From contig JBBQNK010000014.1 in the NCBI GenBank assembly GCA_038329865.1, forward strand, positions 1 through 64,000: 64,000 bases of DNA, written 5' to 3'. The position numbers and the translations under genes were made by a program. Position 1 is the first letter of the stretch. Every line of letters begins with the position of its first letter. Origin of the DNA: JANMES01 sp038329865 (lineage in GTDB: Bacteria; Planctomycetota; Phycisphaerae; Tepidisphaerales; Tepidisphaeraceae). The notes below the pieces were generated by a model, which was not told the DNA's origin, did not search any database, and saw only the letters and a program-made list of their open reading frames with translations. Below are positions 32,741-42,258 of this stretch, in pieces.

Positions 32741-33673
32741 ATGCCCACGCTCGATTCCTCGGTCATCCTCTCCAAGCTTCGCGCCGTCGTACTCCTCGGT
32801 GGCACGGTCCGCCCGACGGGCCTGAGCGCCGCCATCGGCCGCTCAGTCCTTGAACTGCCGATTACTTCCGGGCGATCGCTTCTCGATCTGTGGTGCGATC
32901 AGGCATCGGAACTCGCGCGTTTGGCGGGCCGGAAGCTGATCGTCCGCGTGCTGATCGATAAAGCGGTGCTCCCGGTCAAGTCAGTGGCGGATCATCCTCA
33001 AATCGAACTCCAGATGCATCGCGACCCATTCGAACTCCGCGGCACCGGCGGAATCCTGAAAGACGCCACCGCCGACCTGGCCGACGACGATTACATCCTC
33101 GTCGCCGCCGCCAACCAGGTCATTAACGAGCCGCTCGCGCGGATCGCGGAATCACTGGCTGCGATGGGCGGCGATGTGTGCATCATCGCCCACGAAGAAG
33201 GCCAGCCCAGCAACATCATGCTCCTGCGTCGCGGCGTGTTGAAGGGCATTCAGGACGTCGGATTTGCAGACCTAAAAGAGCAGGCCATGCCCGCCATCGC
33301 GCGGAACCATTCCGTGCAGGTGAAGTTTTATCCGCAGGCGATCGGCCGACCTGTGCGAGCGCTCAAGGACTACATCCAGGCCGTTCGCTGGTATCACCGA
33401 AGCCTCAAGAACGACCCGCAGTCCGCCGACCCGTTCGCCGAAGATTGCGTGGCGACGTTCAGCATCGTAGAAGCCGGTGTGACGCTGCCGCCGACTTCGC
33501 AGGCGCTGGACAGCGTGGTGCTCGCCGGCGCGAAAGTCGGGCGGAATTCGAGCATCGTGCGATCGGTCATCTGCCCCGGCGCCATCGTGCCGGACAGCGC
33601 AGTCGTGATGGACCAGGTGGTCAGCATCGATTCGCCAAGTGCCATCTTCCGCAAGCAGCCGGCCAAGGCGTAA
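32741..33673 (+). CDS. Sugar-nucleotidyltransferase-like protein with degenerate active site
   Basis: 310 residues. The architecture is that of NDP-sugar pyrophosphorylases: an N-terminal Rossmann-like half (LRAVVLLGGTVRPTGLS, ELRGTGGILKDATADL, VCIIAHEEGQPSN) and a short C-terminal beta-helix (VVLAGAKVGRNSSIVRSVICPGAIVPDSAV). The usual GGxGTRLxPLTxxxPK loop and the metal-binding Asp (normally VxNGDxL, here VAAANQVI) are altered, so it may be a non-catalytic or altered-specificity relative. Last gene of the polysaccharide run; bioD follows after 30 bases. Confidence 0.65.
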   Translation: MPTLDSSVILSKLRAVVLLGGTVRPTGLSAAIGRSVLELPITSGRSLLDLWCDQASELARLAGRKLIVRVLIDKAVLPVKSVADHPQIELQMHRDPFELRGTGGILKDATADLADDDYILVAAANQVINEPLARIAESLAAMGGDVCIIAHEEGQPSNIMLLRRGVLKGIQDVGFADLKEQAMPAIARNHSVQVKFYPQAIGRPVRALKDYIQAVRWYHRSLKNDPQSADPFAEDCVATFSIVEAGVTLPPTSQALDSVVLAGAKVGRNSSIVRSVICPGAIVPDSAVVMDQVVSIDSPSAIFRKQPAKA

Positions 33674-33703
33674 CGCTTTCATTCCGTTCATACTCCGCGC
33701 ATC

Positions 33704-34441
33704 ATGGTCGTTGTGCTCCGACCCATCACCATCCCCGGCCTGTTCATTACCGCGACCGACACCAACGTCGGCAAAACGCTGGTGACCGGCGCGATCGCGC
33801 AGTGGTTCCGCCAGCGCGGGCGGAATGTGGCGGTGAGTAAACCGATCGCCTCCGGCTGCGTGCGGCGGCGCGAGGGACTCGTGAGCGAAGATTCGGAGTA
33901 CCTGGCCGAATGCGCTGATACGCCGCATCCGCTGGATGTGATCTGCCCGGAGCGGTTTGAAGAGCCGCTGGCGCCAGCAGTGGCGGCGGCGCGGGCGGGG
34001 CGGGCGGTCGATTGGTCGGCCGTGCAGCGGTCGATCGATACCGTCACGCAGAACGGCAACGCCATTCTGGTTGAAGGCGCCGGCGGGGTGATCGTGCCGC
34101 TGGATGAGAAGCGGACGGTCTTGGATCTGATCGTCGCGCTGCGGCTTCCGTCGCTGATCGTCGCACGCCCGAGTCTTGGAACGATCAATCACACGGTGCT
34201 GACAATCGATCGCCTGCGCGCCGCCGGCGTGCCGATCGCGGGCGTGGTCATCAATCGCTATCCGCCCGGCACGGCCGATGTTGCAACTGAAACGTCGCCG
34301 CGATGGATTGAAAAGCTCGGGAAAACGCGGGTGCTGTGCCTGATCCCCGACTGCCCCGGCGGCATCGGCCCGCCGGTGCCGGCCGACGTGATGAGCGCGA
34401 TCGATCAGGTCGATTGGGACGCCTGCATGACCGTTGAGTGA
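33704..34441 (+). CDS. bioD: Dethiobiotin synthetase
   Basis: 245 residues, normal length. ATP-dependent closure of the ureido ring of DAPA to dethiobiotin. The P-loop is TATDTNVGKTLVTGAI, with an early lysine for DAPA/carbamate (SKPIASG) and VEGAGGVIVPLDE as the Mg/DAPA segment. It follows the polysaccharide cluster by 30 bases and so may be co-transcribed with it. bioF lies at 7130 in the same window, but no bioA, bioB or bioC was seen. Confidence 0.92.
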   Translation: MVVVLRPITIPGLFITATDTNVGKTLVTGAIAQWFRQRGRNVAVSKPIASGCVRRREGLVSEDSEYLAECADTPHPLDVICPERFEEPLAPAVAAARAGRAVDWSAVQRSIDTVTQNGNAILVEGAGGVIVPLDEKRTVLDLIVALRLPSLIVARPSLGTINHTVLTIDRLRAAGVPIAGVVINRYPPGTADVATETSPRWIEKLGKTRVLCLIPDCPGGIGPPVPADVMSAIDQVDWDACMTVE

Positions 34442-34455
34442 GTAACCCCGAGCGG

Positions 34456-34986
34456 CTATTTTTCGTCGCGCGATATTCGCATATCGATCGAACCGACCAG
34501 ATCTTCAAACTCAAACGGCCCTTCATGGCGATGGCCGTTGATGAAGAATGTCGGCGTTCCGTTCACGCCGCTGCGAACACCGCTGATGAAGTCGGATTTC
34601 ACGTGCGCGGTGAACTCGTGTTTCTCCAACGCGGCTACGAGTTCTTCGCCCGACAAGTCGAACGAGCCCGCAAGCTCGACCAACATCGGCACGGCGAGCG
34701 ACATCTGGTTTTCGAAGATCGCGTCGTGCATTTCCCAGAACTTTCCCTTCGTGCCCGCAAACTCCGCTGTCTCAGCGGCCGCTTGGGCATAAGGGTGCGC
34801 TTCGTTCAGGGGGAAGTTCCGAAAAACGAATGCCAGCCGCTTGCCGTAGTGCTTCTGGATTTGTTTGACGATCGGGTACGCATGGCCGCAGTGCGGACAT
34901 TGGTAGTCGCCGTATTCGACGAGGACGATGGGTGATTTCTCGTCACCCTGCAGGTGGTCTTTGCTTGAAACGGGAGGGGTGAGCAT
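34456..34986 (-). CDS. DsbA-family thioredoxin-fold oxidoreductase
   Basis: 176 residues without a signal peptide, so cytoplasmic. Redox motif YGDYQCPHCGHAYP (CPHC), then a helical insertion and the cis-Pro loop GVNGTPTFFINGHRHEG. Short soluble DsbA homologues of this type are sometimes fused to NhaA or encoded next to peroxiredoxins. It lies 12 bases downstream of a peroxiredoxin gene, which suggests it reduces or cooperates with that enzyme. Redox partner inferred from position only. Confidence 0.85.
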   Translation of the reverse strand: MLTPPVSSKDHLQGDEKSPIVLVEYGDYQCPHCGHAYPIVKQIQKHYGKRLAFVFRNFPLNEAHPYAQAAAETAEFAGTKGKFWEMHDAIFENQMSLAVPMLVELAGSFDLSGEELVAALEKHEFTAHVKSDFISGVRSGVNGTPTFFINGHRHEGPFEFEDLVGSIDMRISRDEK

Positions 34987-34998
34987 TTTGAACTCCTG

Positions 34999-35466
34999 TT
35001 ACTTCGGCAACTCTTCCAACGCCTGCAGAATTCCGTCTGCCCCCGGGTTAACGCCCACCGGCGACAGGTAGCTCCAGGCGATTTTTCCGTTCTTGTCGAT
35101 GACAAACAGCGCCCGCTCACAGAAGCCGTCTGCTTCGCGGTAAGCGCCGTACTTTTTTGAAACGTCTCCCTTGGGCTCGAAGTCGGCCAGCAGCGGGAAA
35201 TGCAATTTTCGCGCCCGGCCGAACTCTGCGTGACACCACGAGCCATCCACCGAAATGCCGATCATCTCGGCGTTGTGCTTTTGAAATTCAGAGAGGATTT
35301 CGTTGTAGAGCGCCATCTGGTCGCCGCAAACCGGGCTCCAGTCGGCCGGATAAAACGCGAGAATGACCGGCCGGCCGCGGAGTTCACTCAGGGAGAGCTT
35401 CTGATCGGGCGTGACATGCAGCGAAAACTCGGGAGCGACTGTTCCGGCAGGTAGAACGGTTGACAT
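34999..35466 (-). CDS. AhpC/TSA-family peroxiredoxin
   Basis: 155 residues. Peroxide reduction by the peroxidatic cysteine in YPADWSPVCGDQ (residue about 47, with the conserved Thr-equivalent replaced by Ser/Pro context of this subfamily). A second Cys in DGSWCHAEFG is a candidate resolving residue; DKNGKIAWSY near the C terminus is typical. It precedes the DsbA-like gene, and a terminator lies upstream for the ArsR operon. Confidence 0.88.
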   Translation of the reverse strand: MSTVLPAGTVAPEFSLHVTPDQKLSLSELRGRPVILAFYPADWSPVCGDQMALYNEILSEFQKHNAEMIGISVDGSWCHAEFGRARKLHFPLLADFEPKGDVSKKYGAYREADGFCERALFVIDKNGKIAWSYLSPVGVNPGADGILQALEELPK

Positions 35467-35605
35467 CGATCGCCTTTCAATTGGATTTCTGACGGTTAGG
35501 TTGATCGGCGAAGAGATCCATCCGAAGTATCAACCGCCGATTAATTTCAACGCAATCATAGGCTTGCCGCAAGTGATTTGCCGGGATGATTCCCGACGGA
35601 TCGGC

Positions 35606-35647
35606 GCAATAAAAACGGCGAGTCCCGTTCTGGCGGGACGCGCCGTT
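35606..35647 (-). terminator. Rho-independent terminator of the ArsR operon
   Basis: On the minus strand an interrupted stem (AACGGCG...CGCCGTT with inner GTCCCG/CGGGAC, 35614-35647) is followed by TTTTTATT at 35608-35615. It lies between the stop of the SnoaL-like gene and the peroxiredoxin start. Confidence 0.75.
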
Positions 35648-35675
35648 GATAGTTCTGGCTGAATTGCGGATCGGC

Positions 35676-36059
35676 TTAGCCGCCCATCGAATAGAAGAAT
35701 TCTTCCTTCACGATCTTGCCGTCTTTCACGGTATAGAGCGCGGCTTCTTCCATCGTGAACCGCTTGCCTGCCATGGGGCCCGTTTTGGCGGTGATATCGT
35801 ACTTGAAGGTGACGATAAACCGGTCGCCGTGCGGCCAGGGGCCCGCCACCGTGCCGGAGTGCACCGTGTGGTTGGCGTTCCACCATTCGTGCTTGCCGCG
35901 GATCGCCTCGATGCCTTTCTTCTCGGGCGACTCGCCCGGGGGGCCGCCGGCCTCTATGCTCACAATGTTTTTGTCATAGAGCGTGTTCAACACTTCCATC
36001 GACTTGTCTTGCTTGCATAGCTCGACGAGTTTCTTGCCGACTTCCATCGTGCTGCTCAT
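35676..36059 (-). CDS. SnoaL-like (NTF2-fold) protein
   Basis: 127 residues. The cone-shaped SnoaL/NTF2 fold is suggested by TMEVGKKLVELCKQDKSMEVLNTLY, a GIEAIRGKHEWWNANH block, a GDRFIVTFKYDITAKTGPM strand pair and a final KIVKEEFFYSMGG. Family members are isomerases, hydrolases or stress proteins. Third gene of the ArsR-SRPBCC-SnoaL operon. Confidence 0.85.
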   Translation of the reverse strand: MSSTMEVGKKLVELCKQDKSMEVLNTLYDKNIVSIEAGGPPGESPEKKGIEAIRGKHEWWNANHTVHSGTVAGPWPHGDRFIVTFKYDITAKTGPMAGKRFTMEEAALYTVKDGKIVKEEFFYSMGG

Positions 36060-36089
36060 GTGGATTCTCCTTCGGGTTGTGCGTCTATC

Positions 36090-36527
36090 TTACCGTGTGG
36101 CGCGCTTGATGATAGCGGCGGTGATCATCTCCCATCCGCCGTTGACGTGCTTCTTATGCTCCGGGTCGAGCAGGCCGAACGCGCGGTGCGTGAACTTCAG
36201 GTTTGTTACGCCGTTGGTCTCGCTCAGCTGGTATTGCACGTGGGAGAGAACGGGGTACGACATGAACAGCGGCCCGCTGAGTTCCAGCAGCTTTCCGGGC
36301 TTGATCACCTGCACGTGCCCCCAGAAATGCCCGGCCCCGTTGCCCAGGTCGCGGTACCAGCGCCCGCCGGGCCATGCTTCGAGCTTCATGTTCAGCGACT
36401 TACCGTCCGGCTGCGTGAATGCCGGGCCGATTTCTTCCAGGATGGCGGCGAACGTGACGTCGGCCGGTGCTTTGATGTCGGATTCTTTCACGATGGTCAG
36501 CGTGTACTGTTCGGGCAATTCGTTCAT
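36090..36527 (-). CDS. SRPBCC (AHSA1-like) protein
   Basis: 145 residues. Helix-grip fold: IKAPADVTFAAILEEIGPAF near the start, KLEAWPGGRWYRDLG, FWGHVQVIKPGKLLELSGPL and a C-terminal helix NGGWEMITAAIIKR. These bind hydrophobic ligands; many are encoded next to ArsR-type repressors. The start overlaps the stop of the ArsR gene by ATGA (36524-36527), so the two are translationally coupled. Confidence 0.88.
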   Translation of the reverse strand: MNELPEQYTLTIVKESDIKAPADVTFAAILEEIGPAFTQPDGKSLNMKLEAWPGGRWYRDLGNGAGHFWGHVQVIKPGKLLELSGPLFMSYPVLSHVQYQLSETNGVTNLKFTHRAFGLLDPEHKKHVNGGWEMITAAIIKRATR

Positions 36528-36883
36528 GGTTTCTCCTTGTGAAGAGTGGGTTTGGATTGCTTGGCCGCCGCCTCGGCACGTTGCTTGATGCGGCTGAGAT
36601 TATGATCCCAGAATTTTTCGAAGGTTTTTGCCCAGTCGTAAATGGGTTTGATGTTGTCGGCATTCACGTTGTAGATCCTCCGCCGGCCGTCGCGCCGTAC
36701 GCTCACGAGCCCGACCTGCCGCAAGACGGCCAAGTGCTTGGAAACCATCACCTGGGGCCAGCCGAGTTCGCAAATGATGTCACTGACCGGCATTTCCCGC
36801 TGACCCAGCGTGCCCAGCAACTGCCGGCGTTTGGGTTCGGCGACGGCGGTGAAGGGATCGATGAGCGTGGACGCACGGGGCAT
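36524..36883 (-). CDS. ArsR/SmtB-family transcriptional regulator
   Basis: 119 residues. Winged helix-turn-helix: EPKRRQLLGTLGQREMPVSDI, then ELGWPQVMVSKHLAVLRQVGLVSVRRDGRRRIYNVN. No cysteine cluster for metal sensing, as in the ArsR subfamily that pairs with SRPBCC proteins and often senses no metal. First gene of a three-gene operon; it probably autoregulates it from the gap upstream, which holds an inverted repeat. Confidence 0.9.
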   Translation of the reverse strand: MPRASTLIDPFTAVAEPKRRQLLGTLGQREMPVSDIICELGWPQVMVSKHLAVLRQVGLVSVRRDGRRRIYNVNADNIKPIYDWAKTFEKFWDHNLSRIKQRAEAAAKQSKPTLHKEKP

Positions 36884-36930
36884 GGGCGATAATATATACC
36901 ATCATAGGAATATGTCAAGTAAAAAAATGG

Positions 36931-37005
36931 ACCACGAAGGCACGAAGATCACGAAGTGAATTCCCGGTAAGGAAAAGCACTTCGTGCTCTTCGTGCCTTC
37001 GTGGT
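36931..37005. repeat. Long inverted repeat with tandem-word arms (CACGAAGGCACGAAG type)
   Basis: The left arm 36931-36958 and right arm 36978-37005 are complementary over 28 positions and repeat 'cacgaag(g/a)'. It lies between the ArsR promoter region and the stop of the GGDEF gene (37016). Same structural type as 1253, 16546, 17748 and 23779. Confidence 0.85.
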
Positions 37006-37015
37006 TAAAGAAGTA

Positions 37016-38338
37016 TTAGGCGGCTTGCGGCGGTGTATAGATTCTCACGCAGTTGCGATTCGCCGCCTTCGCGTCGTACAGGGCGAGATCCGCAGCGGCG
37101 AGAAGATTCTGCAGCGTGAGGACGCCGTGTTGCTTGGAGCGTTCGACCACGCCGATGCTCAGCGTCGGTGGGTTTTCCAAGTTCGCAATCGCGCTGCTGA
37201 AATCGACGGCGGCGAACGCCTGCCGAAGTTTCTGCACACACTGTTGCGCCATCGTGCTGCTGGTCTGCGGCAGGGCGAGCACGAACTCATCGCCGCCGTA
37301 GCGGAATGCAAGATCCGTCTTGCGGAGCGTGATGCGGACGCAGTCGGCGAAGGATTTGAGCAGGTGATCGCCGGCGGCATGGCCGTGCGTGTCGTTGATC
37401 GTCTTGAAGCAGTCCATGTCGATCATCACCAGGGATAGCGGATTGCCGTGCCGCTCAGAAAGCGCGACTTCGCGGTCCATAAGCGTGTCCATCGACCGGC
37501 GGTTGTACAGGCCCGTCAGCGGATCGGTCATGCTGAGCTTCTCGGCCTCGGCCAGCAGATTCAAACTCACCAGCGTGCTGTTGGCGGTGTTCACATACGT
37601 CTGGGCGAGTTGCTTGCGGTCGTCGGTCCAATCTTGGCCGATCGGCAGCATCAGGTGGCAAACCACCTGCATCTTTCGGCCGGCGTTGAAGGGAATGCAG
37701 TAAGCGGAATGATCGGCCCCGAGCGTGATGCATTCATCCACCGCGCACCGCACGGGGCAGCCGCCGGGCTTGAATTGTCGCGGGAGATTCTGGCGGAGGC
37801 TCGGGCACTGGCTGCAATCGGCATCAGTGAACGGCCGATCGGGTTTCATGATGTCGGCGGGGTACGATGCTTTCACGCTCGCGGCTGGAATCGAATCAGG
37901 CTCGTGAGCGAGAATTGTAAGGCCAGCCAACTTCAATTCCGACTGAAGGAAATGCGCGAGCGAGGCGAATACCTGATCGGCCCGGCTGGCGCCTTGTACG
38001 ATCTGAGAAAACTCGAGCAGCTGCCGGACTTCGTACGTCCGCTGATCGAGTGCATGCTTGAATTCGTCCTTCGCCTGCTCGCCGGCTTTGGATTGCGTGA
38101 GCGGGGCGAGCAAATAGCTGATCGAAATCGCGGTGACGCTCAACCAGACCAGGCCGCAGACAAATGCGGTCAGAATCACGCGCCATCGCAAAGCTGCTGC
38201 GTCGTCAGCGGTAAAAGGGCCCGGGTGAAATGCGCTTGGCATCAGCGCGATTGCCACGCCGAGGAGCATGAGTAAACCGCCGAATCCCGCGAGCGCGAGA
38301 AGTCGGGTTTGGAGGGAGGCGTCGCGAAACGGCCGCAT
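37016..38338 (-). CDS. Membrane-anchored diguanylate cyclase (GGDEF)
   Basis: 440 residues from ATG 38338. Two membrane segments (about 12-30 and 50-75), a GAF-like region (LEFSQIVQGASRADQVFASLAHFLQSELKL) with a Cys-rich loop (DADCSQCPSL; GGCPVRCAVDECI), and a C-terminal catalytic domain. The latter has SMTDPLTGLYNRRS and YGGDEFVLAL, with the RxxD inhibitory site (RKTD) five residues before GGDEF. It should make c-di-GMP from GTP and be feedback inhibited. Divergent from the sigma54 activator at 38572. Confidence 0.92.
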   Translation of the reverse strand: MRPFRDASLQTRLLALAGFGGLLMLLGVAIALMPSAFHPGPFTADDAAALRWRVILTAFVCGLVWLSVTAISISYLLAPLTQSKAGEQAKDEFKHALDQRTYEVRQLLEFSQIVQGASRADQVFASLAHFLQSELKLAGLTILAHEPDSIPAASVKASYPADIMKPDRPFTDADCSQCPSLRQNLPRQFKPGGCPVRCAVDECITLGADHSAYCIPFNAGRKMQVVCHLMLPIGQDWTDDRKQLAQTYVNTANSTLVSLNLLAEAEKLSMTDPLTGLYNRRSMDTLMDREVALSERHGNPLSLVMIDMDCFKTINDTHGHAAGDHLLKSFADCVRITLRKTDLAFRYGGDEFVLALPQTSSTMAQQCVQKLRQAFAAVDFSSAIANLENPPTLSIGVVERSKQHGVLTLQNLLAAADLALYDAKAANRNCVRIYTPPQAA

Positions 38339-38571
38339 AGTAGAATTAATGTGAAACACGCCAGGACTCGTGAAAAAGTCGCCCGTTTCATCAGCCCGAT
38401 TAACACGGACCGCCGCGAACGAACGGGGCGACTTTGGTGGTATCGGCACGGAAAACGGGTCACTGAACCGGCTAAGCGCCGATTCTGCCGAATGTAACGG
38501 TTGCACCGATAAGAGAATTTTGAGCCAAGTCCGAGAAGTCTTTTGCAAAGAAATTGCCTTCTGCGTAAACT

Positions 38572-40212
<1,641 letters not shown>

Positions 40213-40251
40213 GTGGGTCGAAATACTATTCAACCACTTGTACTTGAAGTC

Positions 40252-40307
40252 GTATTAAGCGGTGAACGAAGTGAACAATCTCGTTCACTTCGTTCGACGC
40301 TTAATAA
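40252..40307. repeat. 25-bp inverted repeat between the sigma54 activator and lpxD
   Basis: GTATTAAGCGGTGAACGAAG... (40252-40276) pairs with 40283-40307 apart from two mismatches; each arm holds the smaller word GAACGAAGTGAAC. The convergent genes on each side end in this gap. No T-run follows. Confidence 0.8.
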
Positions 40308-40352
40308 ATATCCAATACCTACGCGACCCAACCGCTTGTCGATCAATTACCC

Positions 40353-41405
40353 TTAACCGTTCGCGCCCGTTCGCTTTTTCAATTCTTCCACTTCCGCCTG
40401 AAGTTTCCGCATTTCATCGAGCAACGCCGGCAGTCGCCTCAGCGCCGCTTGCTCTCGCAGATTCTGCCGGTGCGGCAGGGCGGGTGTGCCGCTGACGATC
40501 GTGTTCGGCTTGATGTCGTTGGCGATGCCGCTGCATGCCGCGGCGCTGGAGCCGTCGCCGAGCGTTACGTGATCGCGGACAGCGACCTGTCCGCCTAGAA
40601 CCACGCCCGTGCCGAGCTTACTGGACCCGGCGATGCCGGCCTGGCCGACAATGATGCAGTGCGGGCCGATCACCACGTTGTGGCCGATCTGCACGAGGTT
40701 GTCGATCTTCGTCCCTTCGCCGATGCGCGTCGCCGAGAATTTCGCGCGGTCGATGCAGACGCACGAGCCGATCTCCACGTCGTCCTCGATCACGATCGTG
40801 CCGATCTGCGGGATTTTTACGTGCTTGCTGCCATCCCAGCGGTAGCCGAATCCGTCTGTGCCGAGCACCGAGCCGGCGTTGATGATGACGCGATCGCCGA
40901 GTGTTACCCGCTCGCGGATGACCACATTGTGGAAGATCTCGCAACCTCGGCCGATCGATACGTCTTCGCCGATGATCACGCCGGGGTGAATGATCGAATC
41001 AGGCCCGATCTTCGATCGAGCGCCGATCACGGCCAGCGCGCCGACTGCTGCGCCGGCGCCGAGCGTCACCGTCGCGTGAACCTTGGCAGAAAAATCCACG
41101 CCCGCAGCCGGTCGCGGGATGGGCGGAGCGAAACGCTCGAGCACCTGCGCCACGGCTAAGTCGGCATTCTCGACGCGAAGCACCACCTTCTGCGTCGAGT
41201 CAGGAATCTTCACCTTCCTGCTAGTGATGACGGCAGCGGCGCGCGTCTCGAGGAATTGATTGATGTAGGCATCGGATCCCAGGAACGACACTTCGTTCGG
41301 GCCGGCGTCGGTCAACATCGCCACGCCGGTGACGAGCGTGTCCGCGCCGGCCGGCAGGGGGCAGTTCAGCATTTTGGCGATGTCGGCGAGCTTGAGTGGT
41401 GTCAT
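40353..41405 (-). CDS. lpxD: UDP-3-O-acylglucosamine N-acyltransferase
   Basis: 350 residues. Transfers a second acyl chain from ACP in lipid A synthesis, so the cell should have an LPS-type outer membrane. N-terminal uridine-binding domain (MLTDAGPNEVSFLGSDAYINQF) followed by a left-handed beta-helix with ten or so hexapeptide turns (VIGARSKIGPDSIIHPGVIIG, GDRVIINAGSVLGTDGFGY) and catalytic His in NLVQIGHNV. The C terminus is helical (LLDEMRKLQAEVEELKKR). Downstream of ompH and bamA in the same direction, which is the standard envelope gene order. Confidence 0.95.
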   Translation of the reverse strand: MTPLKLADIAKMLNCPLPAGADTLVTGVAMLTDAGPNEVSFLGSDAYINQFLETRAAAVITSRKVKIPDSTQKVVLRVENADLAVAQVLERFAPPIPRPAAGVDFSAKVHATVTLGAGAAVGALAVIGARSKIGPDSIIHPGVIIGEDVSIGRGCEIFHNVVIRERVTLGDRVIINAGSVLGTDGFGYRWDGSKHVKIPQIGTIVIEDDVEIGSCVCIDRAKFSATRIGEGTKIDNLVQIGHNVVIGPHCIIVGQAGIAGSSKLGTGVVLGGQVAVRDHVTLGDGSSAAACSGIANDIKPNTIVSGTPALPHRQNLREQAALRRLPALLDEMRKLQAEVEELKKRTGANG

Positions 41406-41424
41406 GGTCGGTGCGGTCGTGAGT

Positions 41425-41479
41425 AAAAATAAAAACGTCGCTTGCGCCTCGGGGATTCAACCCCGAAGGCGCAAGCGAC
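41425..41479 (-). terminator. Rho-independent terminator after ompH
   Basis: Perfect stem GTCGCTTGCGCC...GGCGCAAGCGAC with a CGGGG/CCCCG extension (41437-41454 with 41461-41479), followed on the minus strand by GTTTTTATTTTTAC at 41423-41436. It lies between the ompH stop and the lpxD start, so lpxD probably has its own promoter or depends on readthrough. Confidence 0.85.
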
Positions 41480-41502
41480 AGTTCGGCCAAAACGCCCGGA
41501 CG

Positions 41503-42165
41503 TTACTTGTTGCCGGTACCGGTCCCCGTGCCGGTCGGCGGAGTCGTCGGAGCCGGGGTCGGCGGCGTCGGCGGGGCCATGCCGCGCGACTTGTAGTCGG
41601 CGTCCAGCTTGGCGGTGACCTGGGCGCTGATGTCGTACTTGCCGGAACTGAAGAGGATGTTGCGCTGATTGATCAACGCCCTCAGCTGATCGACGTTGAT
41701 CTGATCCATGTCCGGAAAATCGACGTTGGTTTCTGTGAACACGATGTCCAGTTTTTGCGTCATCGCAACGGACCTGGTCGCCTCGGTGATCTTGTCGAAC
41801 AGCGATTTCATCTGGTACTTCTGCTGATCCTGGAGCTGGGCCTGGCTGACTTTCTTCCATGTGTCGAGTTCGACGGCCTTCTGGATCAGTTCCTTGCGGG
41901 TATCGTTGTATTGCTGCGTGCCCGGGGCGAGCTGCTTGAGCCGGTCCTGCAATCCCTTGAGCGTCTGCTCCTGGGCGTTGAGCTGGTTGCCGAGTTCCTT
42001 GCTGGTGGCGTCGAGCTGTTCCTTCAGGTCCTTGGTTTCCTGCATCTCGTTAAAAATCTTGCCCGGGTTGGCGGTGGCGATGTGCGGCATGTCTTCGGCA
42101 CGCACAGCCGGGGAGAAAGTGAGCATCAACACGAGAGCGAGAGCGGCGATCCAAACGCGATTCAT
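41503..42165 (-). CDS. skp: OmpH/Skp-family periplasmic chaperone
   Basis: 220 residues. Sec signal peptide (cleavage after VRA, about 22), then a coiled-coil hairpin (ETKDLKEQLDATSKELGNQ; DRLKQLAPGTQQYNDTRKELIQKAVEL), the tentacle structure that shields outer-membrane proteins between Sec and BamA. The C-terminal tail is rich in Pro, Thr and Gly (PPTPPTPAPTTPPTG), a planctomycete-like extension. Located between bamA and lpxD, its usual place. Confidence 0.88.
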   Translation of the reverse strand: MNRVWIAALALVLMLTFSPAVRAEDMPHIATANPGKIFNEMQETKDLKEQLDATSKELGNQLNAQEQTLKGLQDRLKQLAPGTQQYNDTRKELIQKAVELDTWKKVSQAQLQDQQKYQMKSLFDKITEATRSVAMTQKLDIVFTETNVDFPDMDQINVDQLRALINQRNILFSSGKYDISAQVTAKLDADYKSRGMAPPTPPTPAPTTPPTGTGTGTGNK

Positions 42166-42258
42166 AAAATCTGCCTTTCAAAGAGTTCGGCCGTCCGGGC
42201 CGGCTCGGGGTTTAGGGAGGACCATACTAACACGGAATCGCCGTATCCGAAAAGGGGA

